From Clostridia bacterium (GTDB lineage: Bacteria > Bacillota > Sulfobacillia > SLMV01): a stretch of 11,477 bases of DNA. Position numbers and translations under genes: made by a program. This document shows, piece after piece, positions 1 to 7,388 of the stretch. The notes below the pieces were generated by a model. It saw only the letters and a list, made by a program, of their open reading frames with translations, was not told the origin of the DNA and searched no databases. The DNA is taken from positions 1 to 11,477 of the forward strand of contig SLGS01000030.1 in NCBI GenBank assembly GCA_007136565.1. Reading direction: 5' to 3'. The first letter of the stretch is position 1, and each line of letters starts with the position of its first letter.

Positions 1-284
1 ACTACATTTCGCTCGGAGGGGTTGTGACGTTCCAGAACGCGGAAAAGACCCGGGAAGTGGCCTCCGAGGTTCCCCTGGACCGGTTGATCCTCGAGACCGA
101 TGCTCCCTATCTTACTCCCCACCCCTATCGTGGCAAGAGAAATGAACCCGCCTTCATACCGTACATCGCAGAAGAAATCGCTGGACTAAAAGGTATCTCG
201 GCAGAAGAAGTTGCCGAGGCAACCACCGCAACGGCACAGGAGTTTTACGGCATCAGTGTCGCCCGAGGGGATGGGGCTACATAG
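1..284 (+). CDS. tatD: TatD family metal-dependent hydrolase, C-terminal part (5' end outside window)
   Basis: Only the last ~93 residues are inside the window. The reading frame (codons starting at base 3) is open to the left edge and reads YISLGGVVTFQNA before the GTG at 24, so that GTG is internal and not the true start. The block G-V-V-T-F-x-N-A, then LILETDAPYLTP, then PYRGKRNEP, is the conserved C-terminal signature of TatD DNase/amidohydrolase-fold enzymes. The Asp of ETDAPYL is the conserved late metal-site Asp of the TIM-barrel family. These proteins are cytoplasmic metal-dependent hydrolases with reported 3'-5' exonuclease activity; the physiological substrate varies. The gene ends with TAG 20 nt before rsmA on the same strand, so the two are probably cotranscribed. 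In many Bacillota rnmV (RNase M5) lies between them; here it does not. Confidence 0.95.
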   Translation, partial: YISLGGVVTFQNAEKTREVASEVPLDRLILETDAPYLTPHPYRGKRNEPAFIPYIAEEIAGLKGISAEEVAEATTATAQEFYGISVARGDGAT

Positions 285-304
285 AGTATCTCACGCTCGG
301 CCAA

Positions 305-1141
305 TTGAAGAGCCTGATGCAAGATCGGGGATTGCGACCGGAAAAGCGGCTGGGTCAAAATTTCCTGATAAACGTTGGGGTAGTTGAGGCCATCGTCGAT
401 GCGGGCGGCGAGGGGGCCACCGCCATCGACGTGGGTTCGGGACCCGGAACGATGGCCCTACCCTTGTCCCATCGTTATCCGCGGGTTATCGCAGTCGAGA
501 TCGATCCGGGCCTCGTCGCCGTGCTGGAAGACACACTCGGGCACCGGGAAAACGTCGATATCGTATCCGCGGATGCGACCGAGATCGACTGGGCCCGGAC
601 CGTCGCCTCCCTCGGTGCGGCCACCCCCATCGTTTGGTTTGGGAACCTGCCCTATTACGCCGCTTCTCCGATATTGACGCGCATACTTCAATCGGAAATG
701 AACTGGGTACGGGCGATATTCATGCTGCAAAATGAAGTGGCCGACAGGATCACCGCGTCTCCGGGGGAAAAGGCCTACGGGATCTTGTCCCTCGTCGTTG
801 CCTACTATGCCGACTCGCGGATGTTGCGAAAGGTTAAACCGGGGTCCTTCTATCCCGCCCCGGACGTCGTGTCGGCGGTCGTTTGCCTGACTCCCCGTGC
901 AGACCGACCCGAAGTAGCGTTCGAAGACTTCGTACGAGTAGTCCGGGCCGGTTTCGGTCAGCGGAGAAAGACGCTCAGGAACGCCCTCGTGGGGTCGGTG
1001 GAATTGGGATTGGATCGGGATGCGGTGGATGGAGCCCTCGCGACGGCCGAGATCGATCCCGGGGTGCGGGCGGAGACCCTGGCGTTGGATCAATTCGTGG
1101 ATCTCACCCGGGCCGTTGCGGGATACTTCTCGAAATCGTGA
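305..1141 (+). CDS. rsmA: 16S rRNA (adenine1518-N6/adenine1519-N6)-dimethyltransferase RsmA/KsgA
   Basis: RsmA dimethylates two adjacent adenines in the 3'-terminal hairpin of 16S rRNA, using four SAM, as a late 30S maturation checkpoint. The protein is 278 aa, the normal family length. Visible motifs: RPEKRLGQNFL near the N terminus; SAM-binding motif I DVGSGPGTMAL (about residues 42-52); acidic ribose-binding EID (65-67); catalytic motif IV NLPYY (114-118); LQNEVADRI (141-149); and GFGQRRKTLRNAL (217-229) in the C-terminal RNA-binding domain. The start is uncertain. TTG at 305 has no obvious Shine-Dalgarno, whereas ATG at 317 has GAAGAG just upstream and gives MQDRGLRPEKRLGQ, which also fits the family. 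It follows tatD by 20 nt and the two probably form an operon. No T-rich terminator is seen after the TGA at 1139-1141. Confidence 0.97.
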   Translation: MKSLMQDRGLRPEKRLGQNFLINVGVVEAIVDAGGEGATAIDVGSGPGTMALPLSHRYPRVIAVEIDPGLVAVLEDTLGHRENVDIVSADATEIDWARTVASLGAATPIVWFGNLPYYAASPILTRILQSEMNWVRAIFMLQNEVADRITASPGEKAYGILSLVVAYYADSRMLRKVKPGSFYPAPDVVSAVVCLTPRADRPEVAFEDFVRVVRAGFGQRRKTLRNALVGSVELGLDRDAVDGALATAEIDPGVRAETLALDQFVDLTRAVAGYFSKS

Positions 1142-1355
1142 GGACCGCATCATCGACCCAGTTGGGGTGCGTCGAACGTCTGGATTCCCTCACCGATGGG
1201 GCGGGTAAGAGGATTGAATCCCCGTCACACTCGGCCGAAAACGCTTCCGGGCGACCACCTCAAGCCGTGGGCGGGCCCCGGGCTATGTAGTCGCTCGTCA
1301 TGGTGCTATAATACAGAAGTGGAATTAATGCGTACTTTAGAGGGGAGATTATCCT
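1142..1355. other. Gene-free gap between rsmA and ykuK
   Basis: This 214-nt stretch has no convincing coding frame; the reading frames crossing it are continuations of out-of-frame shadows of rsmA. It holds a modest inverted repeat, GGATTCCCTC facing GAGGATTGAATCC (about 1181-1219, with a 3-nt bulge), which might act as a weak rsmA terminator but has no T tract. It also holds a very G+C-rich patch around 1267-1283, and then the A+T-richer promoter and leader of ykuK described separately. No tRNA or known small RNA was recognised. Confidence 0.6.
1304..1312 (+). promoter_or_regulatory. Extended -10 sigma-70/sigma-A type promoter for ykuK
   Basis: TGCTATAAT is a perfect TG-n-TATAAT extended -10 element, with the TATAAT at 1307-1312. 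It is a sharp A+T island in G+C-rich sequence. No good -35 hexamer is present at the expected spacing, which is common for extended -10 promoters. The predicted transcription start near 1319 leaves a leader of about 37 nt containing the ykuK ribosome binding site GAGGGGAG (spacing about 8 nt to the GTG at 1356). This is the only textbook promoter visible in an intergenic region of the window. Confidence 0.75.
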
Positions 1356-1874
1356 GTGAATCGGCCGCTATTCGAGACGGATTTATCACATCCGGATCAT
1401 ATGGGTGCATTCATCAGTCCTACCGACGGACGGGTTACCTTCGACGCCATGTTCGATAGGATCGTATCATTTATGGACGAGGACCCCGAGGCGGACTACC
1501 GGATTATCGTCGGGACGGATTCGCACCTGGGTCACAGGATTTGCTTTGTGACAGCGGTTATCGTCCACCGTACAGGCAAGGGTGCCCGATATTACTATCA
1601 GCGCCAGTATCACAGGAAGTTGAACAGTCTGCGCCAGAAGATCTTCTATGAAACCTCCCTGAGCCTGCAGTTGGCCGGATCCCTGGCGGGCAAACTGGCC
1701 GAAAACGGTCACGCGGAGATGAACGTCGAGATCCACCTGGATGTAGGGCAGCGCGGAAAGACGCGCGACATGATTAGAGAAGTGGTCGGCATGGTCACGG
1801 GAAGCGGGTTCGACGCCAAGATCAAGCCCGATTCCTACGCGGCTTCCAACGTCGCCGACAGGCACACCAAGTAG
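1356..1874 (+). CDS. ykuK: YkuK family ribonuclease H-like protein (former DUF458)
   Basis: The 172-aa product matches the YkuK/DUF458 family in length and motifs: a VTFDAMFDRIVSFM helix near the N terminus, GTDSHLGH (residues 53-60), FVTAVIVHR with GKGARYYY after it, ET at 99-100, IHLDVG (126-131), and the C-terminal KPDSYAASNVADRHTK. The acidic residues D55, E99, D129 and D168 are placed as expected for an RNase H-like fold active site (positional inference). The family is common in Bacillota; its biochemical role is not established and it may be a nuclease. The GTG start at 1356 is backed by a GAGGGGAG ribosome binding site and the extended -10 promoter upstream. A second in-frame start (ATG near 1401) would remove family sequence only from the variable N terminus. 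It is monocistronic, and convergent with thiI, whose stop lies about 42 nt away. Confidence 0.9.
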   Translation: MNRPLFETDLSHPDHMGAFISPTDGRVTFDAMFDRIVSFMDEDPEADYRIIVGTDSHLGHRICFVTAVIVHRTGKGARYYYQRQYHRKLNSLRQKIFYETSLSLQLAGSLAGKLAENGHAEMNVEIHLDVGQRGKTRDMIREVVGMVTGSGFDAKIKPDSYAASNVADRHTK

Positions 1875-1916
1875 GTCCCCACTCCCTCCAATTCCACGGG
1901 CGTTCAAAGCCGGGGT

Positions 1917-3134
1917 TCAGGTTGTCCTGGTACCGCTTTGATCGAAGACGAGAGTATCCACCCTTGGGGGAGCGTCTCCGAGGAGGAAGTCCGGAAGGGC
2001 CGACTCCGCGCTCCTTACTTTTTCGATGGACGGCGTGGTTTGGGGATCCGAAGGAACGAATACGCTGCAACAATCTTCATGTGGAAGTATCGAGGTTTCG
2101 TAGCTGCCGATCTCGCGGGATCTCTGCATGATCTCTTCCTTATCAAGGCCTATCAGTGGACGGAGGACGGGTATTGTGGCCGCGTCATCCGTCGCCACGA
2201 GGTTCTCCAGGGTTTGACTGGCGACCTGTCCCAGGCTATCTCCGGTGAGCAATACCGGTATGCCCCTGCTTTGGGCCAGGGCCGAGGCCTGCCGGAGCAT
2301 AATTCGGCGCATGATGGTCAGATGGAGCCTTCGGGGACAGTTCTCTCGAATGGCCGTGGCCGCTTCGGTAAAATGGCACATGTGTAAGGTGAAACCGATG
2401 CCCCAGGGTGCGAGTATCGACCCCAGTTCCTCCACTTTGCGCCGGGCCCTGGGTCCGGTGAACGGGGGGGTATGGAAGTGAATGGCCTCTACGCTCAACC
2501 CCCGTTTCATCAATTGCCACGCCGCCACGGGGCTGTCTATCCCGCCGGACATGAGGGCGAGCCCGCGGCCCGCGGAGCCTACGGGTAGGCCCCCGGGACC
2601 TCGAATCGTTCGTCCCAGGACATACGCTGCGTCGGACCGGATCTCCACCACGATGCGGATATCGGGCTCGTGAACGTCGACGCTCAGTCCCGAGACGGCG
2701 TCGAGGATGACCCCTCCCAGCCAAGTGTTTATCTCGGGGGACGTCTTGGCGTATCCCTTGTTGGCTCGCCGGGCCTCCACCTTGAACGAGGGTGATATGG
2801 CAGCGGAGGTTTCTAGGGAGGCCACGGCCTCGCGCGCCGCGGATATGGCGGCGCGCTCCATGGCAGCGTCCTCGAGTGGCGTCACCAGGGCAGGGCTCAA
2901 AGAAACCACTCCGAATACCCGGGACATGTGCGCGATGGCATCCTCGGAATCCGCGTCCGGGAGTAGGTCGACGTACAATCTGCCCTGGCGGCGATGTATT
3001 CGTGCGACGGATCCCCTCGGAGCTGCGGCCCCGAGGTTGTTCATCAATCGATTTTCGAAAAGCGCCCTGTTCTTACCCTTGAGACCGATTTCACCGTATC
3101 TGACGAGGATAGTCTCTTCCCCGGGATGGATCAT
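1917..3134 (-). CDS. thiI: tRNA 4-thiouridine synthase ThiI (rhodanese-less form)
   Basis: ThiI adenylates U8 of tRNA and inserts sulfur to give 4-thiouridine; in some bacteria it also feeds thiamine thiazole synthesis. The 405-aa protein has an N-terminal ferredoxin-like region (VRYGEIGLKGKNR, 11-23), a THUMP domain (about 60-165, including FKVEARRANKGY), and a PP-loop pyrophosphatase domain with SGGIDSP (196-202), TIMRRIMLR (273-281) and TGDSLGQVASQTLENL (297-312). The C terminus has PHEDCCSVF (351-359), matching the cysteine-containing segment of Bacillus-type ThiI. It lacks the C-terminal rhodanese domain of the E. coli enzyme, as is usual in Bacillota, so sulfur probably comes directly from the neighbouring desulfurase. 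The ATG at 3134 is preceded by AAGAAGG. The spacer to the upstream desulfurase stop is 16 nt, so the two are an operon. Confidence 0.96.
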   Translation of the reverse strand: MIHPGEETILVRYGEIGLKGKNRALFENRLMNNLGAAAPRGSVARIHRRQGRLYVDLLPDADSEDAIAHMSRVFGVVSLSPALVTPLEDAAMERAAISAAREAVASLETSAAISPSFKVEARRANKGYAKTSPEINTWLGGVILDAVSGLSVDVHEPDIRIVVEIRSDAAYVLGRTIRGPGGLPVGSAGRGLALMSGGIDSPVAAWQLMKRGLSVEAIHFHTPPFTGPRARRKVEELGSILAPWGIGFTLHMCHFTEAATAIRENCPRRLHLTIMRRIMLRQASALAQSRGIPVLLTGDSLGQVASQTLENLVATDDAATIPVLRPLIGLDKEEIMQRSREIGSYETSILPHEDCCSVFVPSDPQTTPSIEKVRSAESALPDFLLGDAPPRVDTLVFDQSGTRTT

Positions 3135-3150
3135 GATTTTAGACCTTCTT

Positions 3151-4356
3151 TCAGTGTCCCGTTGTGATCCTTCTCAACGACGAGGTGAGGTCTTGCAGTT
3201 CCTCGACCAGTCTCTCGGCGTGCTCGGGGGGAGGCTCCTTCGACCAGCTGAACCTAAGGGCCGACTCGATCCTGTCATCGGCGAGTCCCATGTTGGTGAG
3301 GGTATAATTGGTGCGTCGCCGATCTCTGGAGGAGCAGGCAGCGCCGGTGGACGCATAGATGCCGCGGTCTTCCAGGGCGTGGACCAACACCTCTCCCGGT
3401 ATGCCCAGGAAAGATACGTTGAGAATGTGCGGTGCGGCCCGATCCGGGCCCGCTCCCCCCGCTGGCCCGTTGACCAGGGTATCGGGAATCAATGACTCGA
3501 GCATCCCGGATAGCCCCTGGCGAAAGTCCATCGAACGCCATTTGTCGCGATCCTCGTGCAGGAGATCCAGTGCGAGGGCTGTACCATTTATGCCGGGGAG
3601 ATTCTCCGTGCCGGAGCGCAGGCCCATTTCCTGGCCTCCTCCCCGGAGAAGGGGTGATATGTGTAACCCCGGTCTGACGTAGAGGATTCCGGTTCCCCGG
3701 GGCCCCTGGATCTTGTGAGAAGAGATCGTGGCGCAGTCCAATCCCAGGGACTCTATGTTCAGCGGCAGGCGCCCTATGGCCTGGGCCAGGTCGCTGTGAA
3801 ATATCGGGCGAGGCTCGGGGAGTCCACGCAGTATCGATGATATCTCGATTAAGGGTTGAACGATCCCCGTCTCTCCGCTGACGGCGGCGACGGACACGAG
3901 AATGGTATCGGAATCGATGCACTGGGCAACCCTCTCGGGATCCAATCGACCCGACGAATCGGGCTTAACGGAGGTGATGCGAAAACCCTCGCGCTCCAAG
4001 GATCTGGCGGGTTCGTAGACCGAGGGGTGCTCCACTCCGGAGATGACTATACCGTCTCCGCGATGGCCGAAGGACCTGGCCACTCCTTCGATTACGGTGT
4101 TGTTGCCCTCGGTGGCGCCGGAGTTGAAATAGACTCCCCGCGGATCTACCCCCAGGTGACGGGCGACCCTCTTCCTCGCATGCTCCAGTGAGGTTTCCGC
4201 TGCGACGCCGAGTTCGTGGGGAGAGGAAGGATTCCCGTAAAGGTCCGACATGGTACGGGCTACCTCTTCGACCACGAGGACATGGGGACGGGTTGTCGCT
4301 GCGCCGTCTAGGTAAATTGGCGGGATGATGTCCCTGGCGGAAAAATGGTCGCTCAT
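3151..4356 (-). CDS. nifS: Cysteine desulfurase, NifS/IscS type, probable sulfur donor to ThiI
   Basis: This is a PLP-dependent class V aminotransferase-fold enzyme that takes sulfur from L-cysteine to form an enzyme persulfide plus alanine. It is 401 aa from the chosen ATG at 4356, which is preceded by GGGAGG 7 nt upstream. An earlier in-frame start at 4419 would add 21 residues of non-family sequence and has no comparable ribosome binding site. Motifs: IYLDGAATTRP near the N terminus, NSGATEGNN, VEHPSV, HSDLAQAIG, the PLP lysine in SSHKIQGPRGTG (K215), RSGTENLPG, and the catalytic loop STGAACSS with Cys341. Immediate pairing with thiI (16 nt) argues that it is dedicated to tRNA thiolation, as proposed for the NifZ-ThiI pair of Bacillus; this is inference. 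No iscU, sufU or iscR gene is nearby. The 112-nt upstream gap holds an inverted repeat. Confidence 0.95.
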   Translation of the reverse strand: MSDHFSARDIIPPIYLDGAATTRPHVLVVEEVARTMSDLYGNPSSPHELGVAAETSLEHARKRVARHLGVDPRGVYFNSGATEGNNTVIEGVARSFGHRGDGIVISGVEHPSVYEPARSLEREGFRITSVKPDSSGRLDPERVAQCIDSDTILVSVAAVSGETGIVQPLIEISSILRGLPEPRPIFHSDLAQAIGRLPLNIESLGLDCATISSHKIQGPRGTGILYVRPGLHISPLLRGGGQEMGLRSGTENLPGINGTALALDLLHEDRDKWRSMDFRQGLSGMLESLIPDTLVNGPAGGAGPDRAAPHILNVSFLGIPGEVLVHALEDRGIYASTGAACSSRDRRRTNYTLTNMGLADDRIESALRFSWSKEPPPEHAERLVEELQDLTSSLRRITTGH

Positions 4357-4383
4357 GGCCGCGCCTCCCAGCTTCACGTACCC

Positions 4384-4421
4384 GTATGCTATCAGATGCG
4401 TCATCGTCCTTGAAAGCATAC
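4384..4421. repeat. 7-bp inverted repeat in the leader of the desulfurase gene
   Basis: GTATGCT (4384-4390) faces AGCATAC (4415-4421) across 24 nt. Inside this is a second small inverted pair, GATG-CGT-CATC. It lies in the 112-nt gap between the CcdA-like gene and nifS, about 28 nt upstream of the nifS ATG on the minus strand. Possible roles are a protein operator or an RNA hairpin in the leader. A clear sigma-A promoter was not found in the gap, so it is not certain that transcription starts here. Confidence 0.4.
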
Positions 4422-4468
4422 TCCACTGTGCCCGAGGAGACGGGCCCCATCGCCGATCAAATCTTCTT

Positions 4469-5122
4469 TCACCACAGGCTCCTCACGATCAAGTGTAACC
4501 CGTATCCGAACAGGAAGATGGCACCGGCGAATGAGACCACGTGGCGGATGCGGTGGGCACTTGCCCGGGACTTCAGCAGCCCGAGTAGGGGACCCACCAG
4601 TAACGGCGGAGCCAGGGCGGTCCCCAGCCCGAATGCAGAGGCGGTAAGGGCTCCGTGCACGGGATTTCCGGAGGCTGTAGAGACGCTGATGACCGCGAGG
4701 AGAATGGGGCATGGCATTAGCGCCGTGAAGATGCCGGCGAAGAAGATCGTTAGTCCCGGGGGACGGATCAGCGAGGTGTGCAGCCGATGGCACAATCCGG
4801 AGTCCTCGCGGAACAGGGTGACCAGCGCGATGATGATCAGAAGTGAGCCCAACAGGACGGGTAGTGCCAGGTGCATCGTGCCATCGGACAAGACGTCGTG
4901 GAAGAATCCGCCCGCAGCCGCGGCGACACCCCCTATGAGGGCGTAGGTGGTTACACGTGCCAAGGAGTAGATGAGAACTTCGACGATGGCGCCTCGCGCT
5001 GTATCGCGCGCCATACCCACGTAGGGCACCAGTAACAGGGTGTTGTGCGCGAAGCATGGGCCCAGGCCAGTGGATACTCCAAGTATGAACCATCCCAGAT
5101 AGCTAAACGGAGTGGCCTCCAA
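4469..5122 (-). CDS. CcdA/DsbD-like (cytochrome c biogenesis / TauE-SafE-like) small membrane protein
   Basis: This is a 217-aa, strongly hydrophobic protein with about six membrane segments (about 6-25, 44-72, 84-104, 122-150, 156-180, 196-214). Two cysteines lie in Pro-containing contexts in separate membrane segments, GLGPCFAHN (Cys23) and ALMPCPILL (Cys138). This resembles the paired transmembrane cysteines through which CcdA/DsbD proteins carry electrons from cytoplasmic thioredoxin to extracytoplasmic thiols. A third cysteine (Cys111) lies in a loop. Similarity to the broader SafE-type membrane family is equally possible, so transport cannot be excluded. The TTG start at 5122 overlaps the upstream membrane-protein gene by 20 nt and is supported by AAGGCGGTGA 6 nt before it. 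It is translationally linked to the two upstream genes. Confidence is high for the membrane family and low for the exact role. Confidence 0.8.
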   Translation of the reverse strand: MEATPFSYLGWFILGVSTGLGPCFAHNTLLLVPYVGMARDTARGAIVEVLIYSLARVTTYALIGGVAAAAGGFFHDVLSDGTMHLALPVLLGSLLIIIALVTLFREDSGLCHRLHTSLIRPPGLTIFFAGIFTALMPCPILLAVISVSTASGNPVHGALTASAFGLGTALAPPLLVGPLLGLLKSRASAHRIRHVVSFAGAIFLFGYGLHLIVRSLW

Positions 5123-7388
5123 GGCGTTTCACCGCCTTTGAAGACAGAATGAACACGGTGAGGCTGGCCGCTTTGAGACTCGCAAGCATCCAGACCGTAC
5201 CGCGCAAACCGAGTAGCGGGAACATCACGACTGCAATGGTGAGACCACCGAGCCATCCACCGAGTAGATCCGCGGCGTACAGCGAGCCGGCGGCGGTTCC
5301 TTCGTTTCCGGAGGTCGGGAGCATCGCGGCCGCCACCGGGAATTGGGCTCCCACGCCCGATCCCGAAACGACACCGTAGATGAGGAGAAAGGCGAAGATC
5401 GCTCCCGGGGGTGGATCGGCGCGGCCCAGGTACGCTGCGCCGTAGTAAAGCAACGGAAGGGTGAGGCAGAGTTTGGCTTCGAGAAACCCGAAAATCGGGT
5501 ACCCGAGATTTCTTTCGACGATCTCATTGCCCCATCTCGCGCCCAGGTACAAGCCGGCCATGAATGCCGCCATGAGTACACCGGCCATGGTGTACACGAA
5601 TCCGTACAGGGCCTGGAATACGAAAAGCACTAGGATATCGAAGGCCATGCCCGCGATTCCGCTGGTCCAAATGGAAAATAGCATCGATCGACGTAGCCCT
5701 CCTCCCTCGCCGGAGGTCAATAGTAGTGCCAACGCAAAGGCACCCAGTATGGCCGCGTAAAGGACCATCCCCCTCTCCTCGTATCTCCGGAGGAAAGAAG
5801 CCGCCCCGGGCGAGAACACTCCGCCCCAATGCTCCATGGAGTAGTATAGGGCCCGCGGGTTCAAGTCTTCGTTTGGTGCGACGGTGACACTCGTAAGGTT
5901 CTCTAGCATGAGCCCGAGCCTCGAAGGGTCGAGACGGTGGCTTAGATAAGAGTGGCTCATGAATCCCGGATCCGCATCCCTCACTTCGAGGCGATTCGCC
6001 AGGGTTTCGACGTCAAACGCGGGAGTATTCGATGAGGCGAGATAAATGTTTCTGTCACCTGGGATCACCTCGACGGAATCGAATACTGCACGGGCACTCA
6101 GGTATATGCTCGCGTTGAGGCGCAGGGTTTGGGGCGCCATTTCGGTCGGTGATCCGGGGAGGGAATATATGAGTAGACCCTCGTCGGCGGAGACCCCCCG
6201 GACCAGTTCGAAAAACTCCCGGGTGAAGAGACGATTGCTGGAGATGTTGGAGGGATCGATGAAGTTGAGGATCACCAGGTCGTACTCGTTCTCGGTTCGA
6301 GAGAGAAAGAGGCGAGCATCGCGGTTTTCGATCCGGAGCCTGGGATCCGAGATCTCCGCCGCAAGCACTTCGCAATCCATGCCCGCCAAAAACCCGGGGA
6401 CCCCCGGATCCATGTCGACGTATACCAGCTCCTCGACGGGATGCTCCAGCAACGCGTGGATCATCCCCCCGAGGCCTCCGGCCAGTGCCAGGACTCGCGA
6501 GGGTTGAGGATGGCTCGCGGCCCCCAGGTGTGCAAAGTCTTGCACCATGGCCAAGTCGGGGTTGGGCGCCGTAACCAGGGGAGATCCATCGTAGTAGACG
6601 GTGCTTTCTCCCCTGTATCGAACCTCGGTCACGTTCCCGTAGGGTGTGTCGATATAGGTGGTTCCGTCCGCCCCGGGCCACCGGAGATCCAGGGACAGGT
6701 CCCGGAAATCCCCCGCGAATCGCGGGCTCCAGATCGCGCACACCACGGCCGCGATGATACTCAGTGAAAAAAGCATTCGCCGAAAACGGGTTGGCGCAGC
6801 TCGTCGGAGTAGGAAGGATCCCACTCCGACGTGTGAAGCGGCCAGGATCACTGCCAGCTGTGTCGCGTCGAATCGAAACCAGAGTCCCGCGGTGATCAAG
6901 ACGCCCCCGACGAGGGTTCCGAGCGTCTCGAATAGATACGCCCGGCCGGTGGCTCCTCGGATCCCCGCGCTCGAGATCAGCTGAACGGCCAGGGGAAAGG
7001 TGGCCCCGTGCAGCAGTCCAGATGGTGCCAGGAGCAAAGAGGAGGCCATCGTAAGCCCCCACATCCCCATTTCCTGGGCGGACAGGACGCCGAAGGCCAA
7101 CCTGGGGAACGGGGTGATGATTATCATGGTCGGTATAAGGATGCAGCCAAATAGGATCAATGCCGCGCCGAGGCCCGGGAGCAGGAGATCTTCGCGGTTC
7201 AGTCGACCTCCCAGGTAGGCTCCCAGGGCCTCGAGCATGAGCCAATTGGCCAGGACGATACCCATCACCAACTCGTTGCCCCCGGAGGCGACGACGAATT
7301 CCCGGAGCATCAGGACTTGGGCCACGATTCCACCCGCGCCGATGAGGGCGATGATGAATCCCAGGGGATCGCGGGGAGCGGGCTTCAT
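5103..7388 (-). CDS. Membrane protein with inserted spermidine-synthase-like domain (fused MFS/spermidine synthase family)
   Basis: The protein is 761 aa from the ATG at 7388. Membrane segments fill about residues 9-222 (including SGGNELVMGIVLANWL and ALGAYLGGRL) and again about 540-750. Between them is a soluble spermidine-synthase/Rossmann-type domain (about 245-520): YYDGSPLVTAPN, a glycine-rich loop AGGLGG (303-308), VDMDP (324-328), RDARLFL, then LNFIDPS (374-380) and LFTREFF. Catalytic spermidine synthases have GGGDGG and D-x-x-D-P at these sites. Here the glycine-loop Asp is Leu and the first Asp is Asn375, so aminopropyl transfer to putrescine is unlikely; the true substrate is unknown. 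Start choice: ATG 7388 overlaps the upstream stop as TGATG. An ATG at 7400 is also possible. A longer frame from 7499 would overlap the upstream gene by over 100 nt and adds a non-hydrophobic Arg-rich tail, so it is rejected. Confidence 0.88.
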   Translation of the reverse strand: MKPAPRDPLGFIIALIGAGGIVAQVLMLREFVVASGGNELVMGIVLANWLMLEALGAYLGGRLNREDLLLPGLGAALILFGCILIPTMIIITPFPRLAFGVLSAQEMGMWGLTMASSLLLAPSGLLHGATFPLAVQLISSAGIRGATGRAYLFETLGTLVGGVLITAGLWFRFDATQLAVILAASHVGVGSFLLRRAAPTRFRRMLFSLSIIAAVVCAIWSPRFAGDFRDLSLDLRWPGADGTTYIDTPYGNVTEVRYRGESTVYYDGSPLVTAPNPDLAMVQDFAHLGAASHPQPSRVLALAGGLGGMIHALLEHPVEELVYVDMDPGVPGFLAGMDCEVLAAEISDPRLRIENRDARLFLSRTENEYDLVILNFIDPSNISSNRLFTREFFELVRGVSADEGLLIYSLPGSPTEMAPQTLRLNASIYLSARAVFDSVEVIPGDRNIYLASSNTPAFDVETLANRLEVRDADPGFMSHSYLSHRLDPSRLGLMLENLTSVTVAPNEDLNPRALYYSMEHWGGVFSPGAASFLRRYEERGMVLYAAILGAFALALLLTSGEGGGLRRSMLFSIWTSGIAGMAFDILVLFVFQALYGFVYTMAGVLMAAFMAGLYLGARWGNEIVERNLGYPIFGFLEAKLCLTLPLLYYGAAYLGRADPPPGAIFAFLLIYGVVSGSGVGAQFPVAAAMLPTSGNEGTAAGSLYAADLLGGWLGGLTIAVVMFPLLGLRGTVWMLASLKAASLTVFILSSKAVKRLGGHSV

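Noticed and set aside
1874..1917. Terminator between ykuK and thiI
   Set aside because: No stable inverted repeat or T tract is visible in this short convergent spacer.
3303..3308. TATAAT on the plus strand
   Set aside because: It lies inside the desulfurase coding region with no plus-strand gene downstream and no -35 at proper spacing.
2707..3495. 262-residue plus-strand open frame across thiI and nifS
   Set aside because: It is antisense to two well-recognised genes, has no family motif, and is a typical high-GC shadow frame.
4357..4419. Longer N terminus of the cysteine desulfurase starting at 4419
   Set aside because: The 21 extra residues do not resemble the family, while the ATG at 4356 has a strong GGGAGG ribosome binding site.
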